A program made the position numbers and the translations under genes. From Thermoguttaceae bacterium (GTDB lineage Bacteria > Planctomycetota > Planctomycetia > Pirellulales > Thermoguttaceae): 35,238 bases of DNA. The notes beneath the pieces are model-generated. The model was given only the letters and a program-made list of their open reading frames with translations, was not told the DNA's origin and did not search any database. The DNA is taken from positions 1 to 35,238 of the forward strand of contig JANXAQ010000325.1 in NCBI GenBank assembly GCA_025062105.1. The letters are read 5' to 3'. Below, in pieces: positions 33,292 through 35,238 of the stretch; position 1 is the stretch's first letter; each line of letters opens with the position of its first letter.

Positions 33292-34752
33292 ATGAGCAGA
33301 TTATCCCGCCGTGAATTTGTTAGGCAGGCTGGAGCCGGTTTTGCTACCAGTTTTATTATTGCCGGCACGAAAGCCTCTGGCCGCGTGTTGGGCGCCAATG
33401 ACGTCATCCGGATTGGGGTGGCGGGAATCCGAGGCCGAGGCAGTGACCACATCCGGGCTTTTGCGAAGATGCCAGGGGTACAGGTAACCCATTTGATCGA
33501 TCCGGATAGCCGGCTGTTTGAGGCCCGGGTGGCGCAGGTAAAACAGTTAGGCGGCAATGTCCCCAAATGTTTCCAAGACATCCGGAAAGCCCTGGAAGAC
33601 AAAAATCTGGACGCCATTTCTATTGCCACCTGCAACCACTGGCATTCGCTGATGACCATCTGGGCATGCCAGGCGAAGAAGGATGTATATGTGGAAAAGC
33701 CGGCCAGCCATGTGGTTTTCGAAGGTCGCAAATGTATCGAGGCGGCCCGGAAATACGGCTGCATTGTACAACACGGTACCCAAAGCCGATCGGACCGCAA
33801 ATGGGCTATTGCGGTGGCTGCCGTCCGCAGCGGCAAATACGGTAAACTCCTGGTAGCCAAAGGCTACGCCTCCAAGCCGCGGTGGAGCATCGGCTTTAAG
33901 CCAATCAAAGATCCGCCGCCGGAATTGGATTTCGATCTGTGGCTCGGTCCGGCACCAAAACAACCTTACCACGAAAACCTAGTCCACTACAACTGGCATT
34001 GGTTCTGGGACACCGGCAACGGCGAGATCGGCAATCAGGGCGTTCACCAGATGGACATCGCCCGATGGGCCATCGGCGATCGACTCCCCAAAACCATCGT
34101 CTCCTTGGGCGGCCGATGGGTCAACGAACCCGACTTCAAAGACCAAGGCCAAACCCCCAACATGCATCTGACCGTGTATGACTACGGGGATGTGCTGCTG
34201 GTGTTTGAGGTCCGAGGGCTGGTCGGCAAAAAAGGCCGAGACGGTAAAGAGATCCCCTCCCAAGTTACCAACGAGTTCTACTGCGAAGAAGGCATGATCA
34301 CCGCTGGGGCTTTCTACCCCAAAGGCAAAAACAAACCGGAACCTCTACCTAATTTTGACATTGACATCAAGCCCGGCGATCACTTCGCCAACTTCATCCA
34401 AGCCGTTCGGAGCCGAAAAGTCGAAGATCTGAACGCCGACATTTTGCATGGGCACCTGTCGTCGGCCCTCTGCCATCTGGGCAACATCTCCTATCGACTG
34501 GGCACTCCAGTTCCCTTCAGCCAAGATCCGACCGGCTTTCCAATGGATGTGCCCGAAGTCCGGAGCTCTTGGGAGGCGATCAAACAGAATCTGCAAAACG
34601 CTCTAGACATCGACCTAAGCAAGGCCACCTATACGTTGGGACCAAAATTGACGTTTGATCCGGAAAAAGAAAAATTCGTGGATAATCCTCAGGCCGACGC
34701 CTTGCTGACCCGCCCTCCCCGACCGCCGTTTGTCGTACCGGAAAAAGTGTAA
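33292..34752 (+). CDS. Tat-exported Gfo/Idh/MocA-family oxidoreductase
   Basis: A 486-residue NAD(P)-binding oxidoreductase that probably acts on a sugar or cyclitol. A Tat signal starts the protein (SRREFVRQAG, hydrophobic segment, ASGRVLGAND). The Rossmann fold begins IRIGVAGIRGRG (39-50); EKPASH (135-140) holds the family's catalytic/cofactor-site Lys. The C-terminal domain contains WDTGNGEIGNQGVHQMDIARWA, with the family's conserved GxxxxHxxD helix, and a long end typical of the large planctomycete paralogue family. AAAGGAG about 8 nt before the ATG fixes the start. Tat export implies it folds with its cofactor before export. The neighbouring Fe-ADH may or may not share a pathway. Confidence 0.92.
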   Translation: MSRLSRREFVRQAGAGFATSFIIAGTKASGRVLGANDVIRIGVAGIRGRGSDHIRAFAKMPGVQVTHLIDPDSRLFEARVAQVKQLGGNVPKCFQDIRKALEDKNLDAISIATCNHWHSLMTIWACQAKKDVYVEKPASHVVFEGRKCIEAARKYGCIVQHGTQSRSDRKWAIAVAAVRSGKYGKLLVAKGYASKPRWSIGFKPIKDPPPELDFDLWLGPAPKQPYHENLVHYNWHWFWDTGNGEIGNQGVHQMDIARWAIGDRLPKTIVSLGGRWVNEPDFKDQGQTPNMHLTVYDYGDVLLVFEVRGLVGKKGRDGKEIPSQVTNEFYCEEGMITAGAFYPKGKNKPEPLPNFDIDIKPGDHFANFIQAVRSRKVEDLNADILHGHLSSALCHLGNISYRLGTPVPFSQDPTGFPMDVPEVRSSWEAIKQNLQNALDIDLSKATYTLGPKLTFDPEKEKFVDNPQADALLTRPPRPPFVVPEKV

Positions 34753-34830
34753 AAAAACCGTTTTCCACAATTTGCACCTTCCAAATGCCCTCAAAAGGCT
34801 AGGCAGGGCAATATCTCGAGGCCCGTTCAT

Positions 34831-34920
34831 ACGACTTTTGCCAATTTTCCTAACTCCTTTCATTTCCAGTAGTTAGGACATTCCTCTTCCAGGGGGAGGC
34901 CCAAAATGGCAAAAGTCGAG
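34831..34920. repeat. Family A inverted-repeat element, copy 7, short form
   Basis: 90 bp from ACGACTTTTGCCAATTTTCC to AAAATGGCAAAAGTCGAG, with CCTAACTCC and AGTTAGGACATTCC. Internal part is shorter than in the other copies. 34753-34830 and 34921-35092 show nothing further. Confidence 0.7.
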
Positions 34921-35092
34921 GTTCAACCCTACGAAGAAAGTCCCCCTTGCTAAGTATGCGGATTTTTGCATATTAGGAGCGTTGGCGCCCCAGCGATAGC
35001 ACACCGATTTCGGTTTCTTTCTCCGTGGCTACGGGAAGGAAAGAGGACGGGGATCCTCTGAGCGAAAAAGGTATCGTATGAAATAGGCCGCC

Positions 35093-35238
35093 ATGCACAC
35101 CGCTGTGGTTATGGGGATATTAAGCACTTGGGGCGTTTGCTCGGCAATAGGTGACCAACTCCGGTTTGAAGAGCAGGCGTTGGCGGATCTAGTCAAGCAG
35201 GTGCCGGGGATTTTACAGACGTTTGAGCCGAAGACGAG
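35093..35238 (+). CDS. Putative secreted protein, N-terminal part (runs off the window)
   Basis: ATG at 35093 opens MHTAVVMGILSTWGVCSAIG, a plausible signal peptide, followed by DQLRFEEQALADLVKQVPGILQTFEPKT and the end of the window with no stop. The pattern of a signal peptide followed by a helical segment and QTFEPKT resembles starts of large secreted planctomycete enzymes, but 48 residues are too few to assign a family. No strong ribosome site is visible. Confidence 0.45.
   Translation, partial: MHTAVVMGILSTWGVCSAIGDQLRFEEQALADLVKQVPGILQTFEPKT

Overview
The window looks like chromosomal DNA of a planctomycete, possibly a thermophilic Thermogutta/Pirellulales-type lineage; the phylum is a fairly confident inference, the genus a guess. 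The signs are a long Ser/Thr kinase with a membrane segment and C-terminal TPRs next to a SigZ-like ECF sigma factor, a Tat-exported Gfo/Idh/MocA protein with an SRREF motif, a Tad locus with several TadE/TadG-like minor components, a Rieske/cytochrome b operon whose cytochrome b is fused to a diheme cytochrome c, and low gene density with gene-free spacers of 0.3-1.4 kb.

Layout. 1-668: 3' end of a PHP phosphoesterase. 955-3448: Rieske protein and cytochrome b/c fusion, a bc-type quinol-oxidising module. 4083-11380: Tad/Flp pilus genes in one direction (CpaF ATPase, two small pilin-like proteins, CpaA prepilin peptidase, TadE-like, TadG-like, second TadE-like). 12187-13689: ExbB/ExbD proton-driven motor. 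14532-16416 (minus): MazG-type pyrophosphohydrolase and an OmpA-type lipoprotein. 17462-18478: compact Ser/Thr kinase. 18997-20694 (minus): GT39-like membrane glycosyltransferase. 22098-22382: GYD-domain protein. 22751-24913 (minus): glycogen debranching enzyme GlgX. 25798-31201: an interrupted small secreted protein, a kinase-TPR gene with an apparent 1-nt frameshift near its start, an ECF sigma factor, and a small secreted protein made of 20-residue tandem repeats. 31615-34752: iron-type alcohol dehydrogenase (minus) and Tat-exported Gfo/Idh/MocA oxidoreductase (plus). 35093-end: start of a secreted protein.

Nearly every long spacer is filled by one or more of three families of short, non-coding, inverted-repeat-ended elements, here called A (about 90-160 bp, ends AGCTCGACTTTTGCC.../...GGCAAAAGTCGAGCT), B (about 185-190 bp, ends GGAACCTCTGCA.../...TGCAGAGGTTCC) and C (about 165 bp, ends GAGAGGCTGTCC.../...GGACAGCCTCTC). 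They look like MITEs, are nested in one another at 21345-21720, and sit at the 3' ends of mazG-like and glgX. The least explained parts of the window are these elements, the pair of small Trp/Gly-rich secreted proteins that share an upstream TTTTACGCATA motif, and the cytochrome b that lacks one canonical heme ligand.
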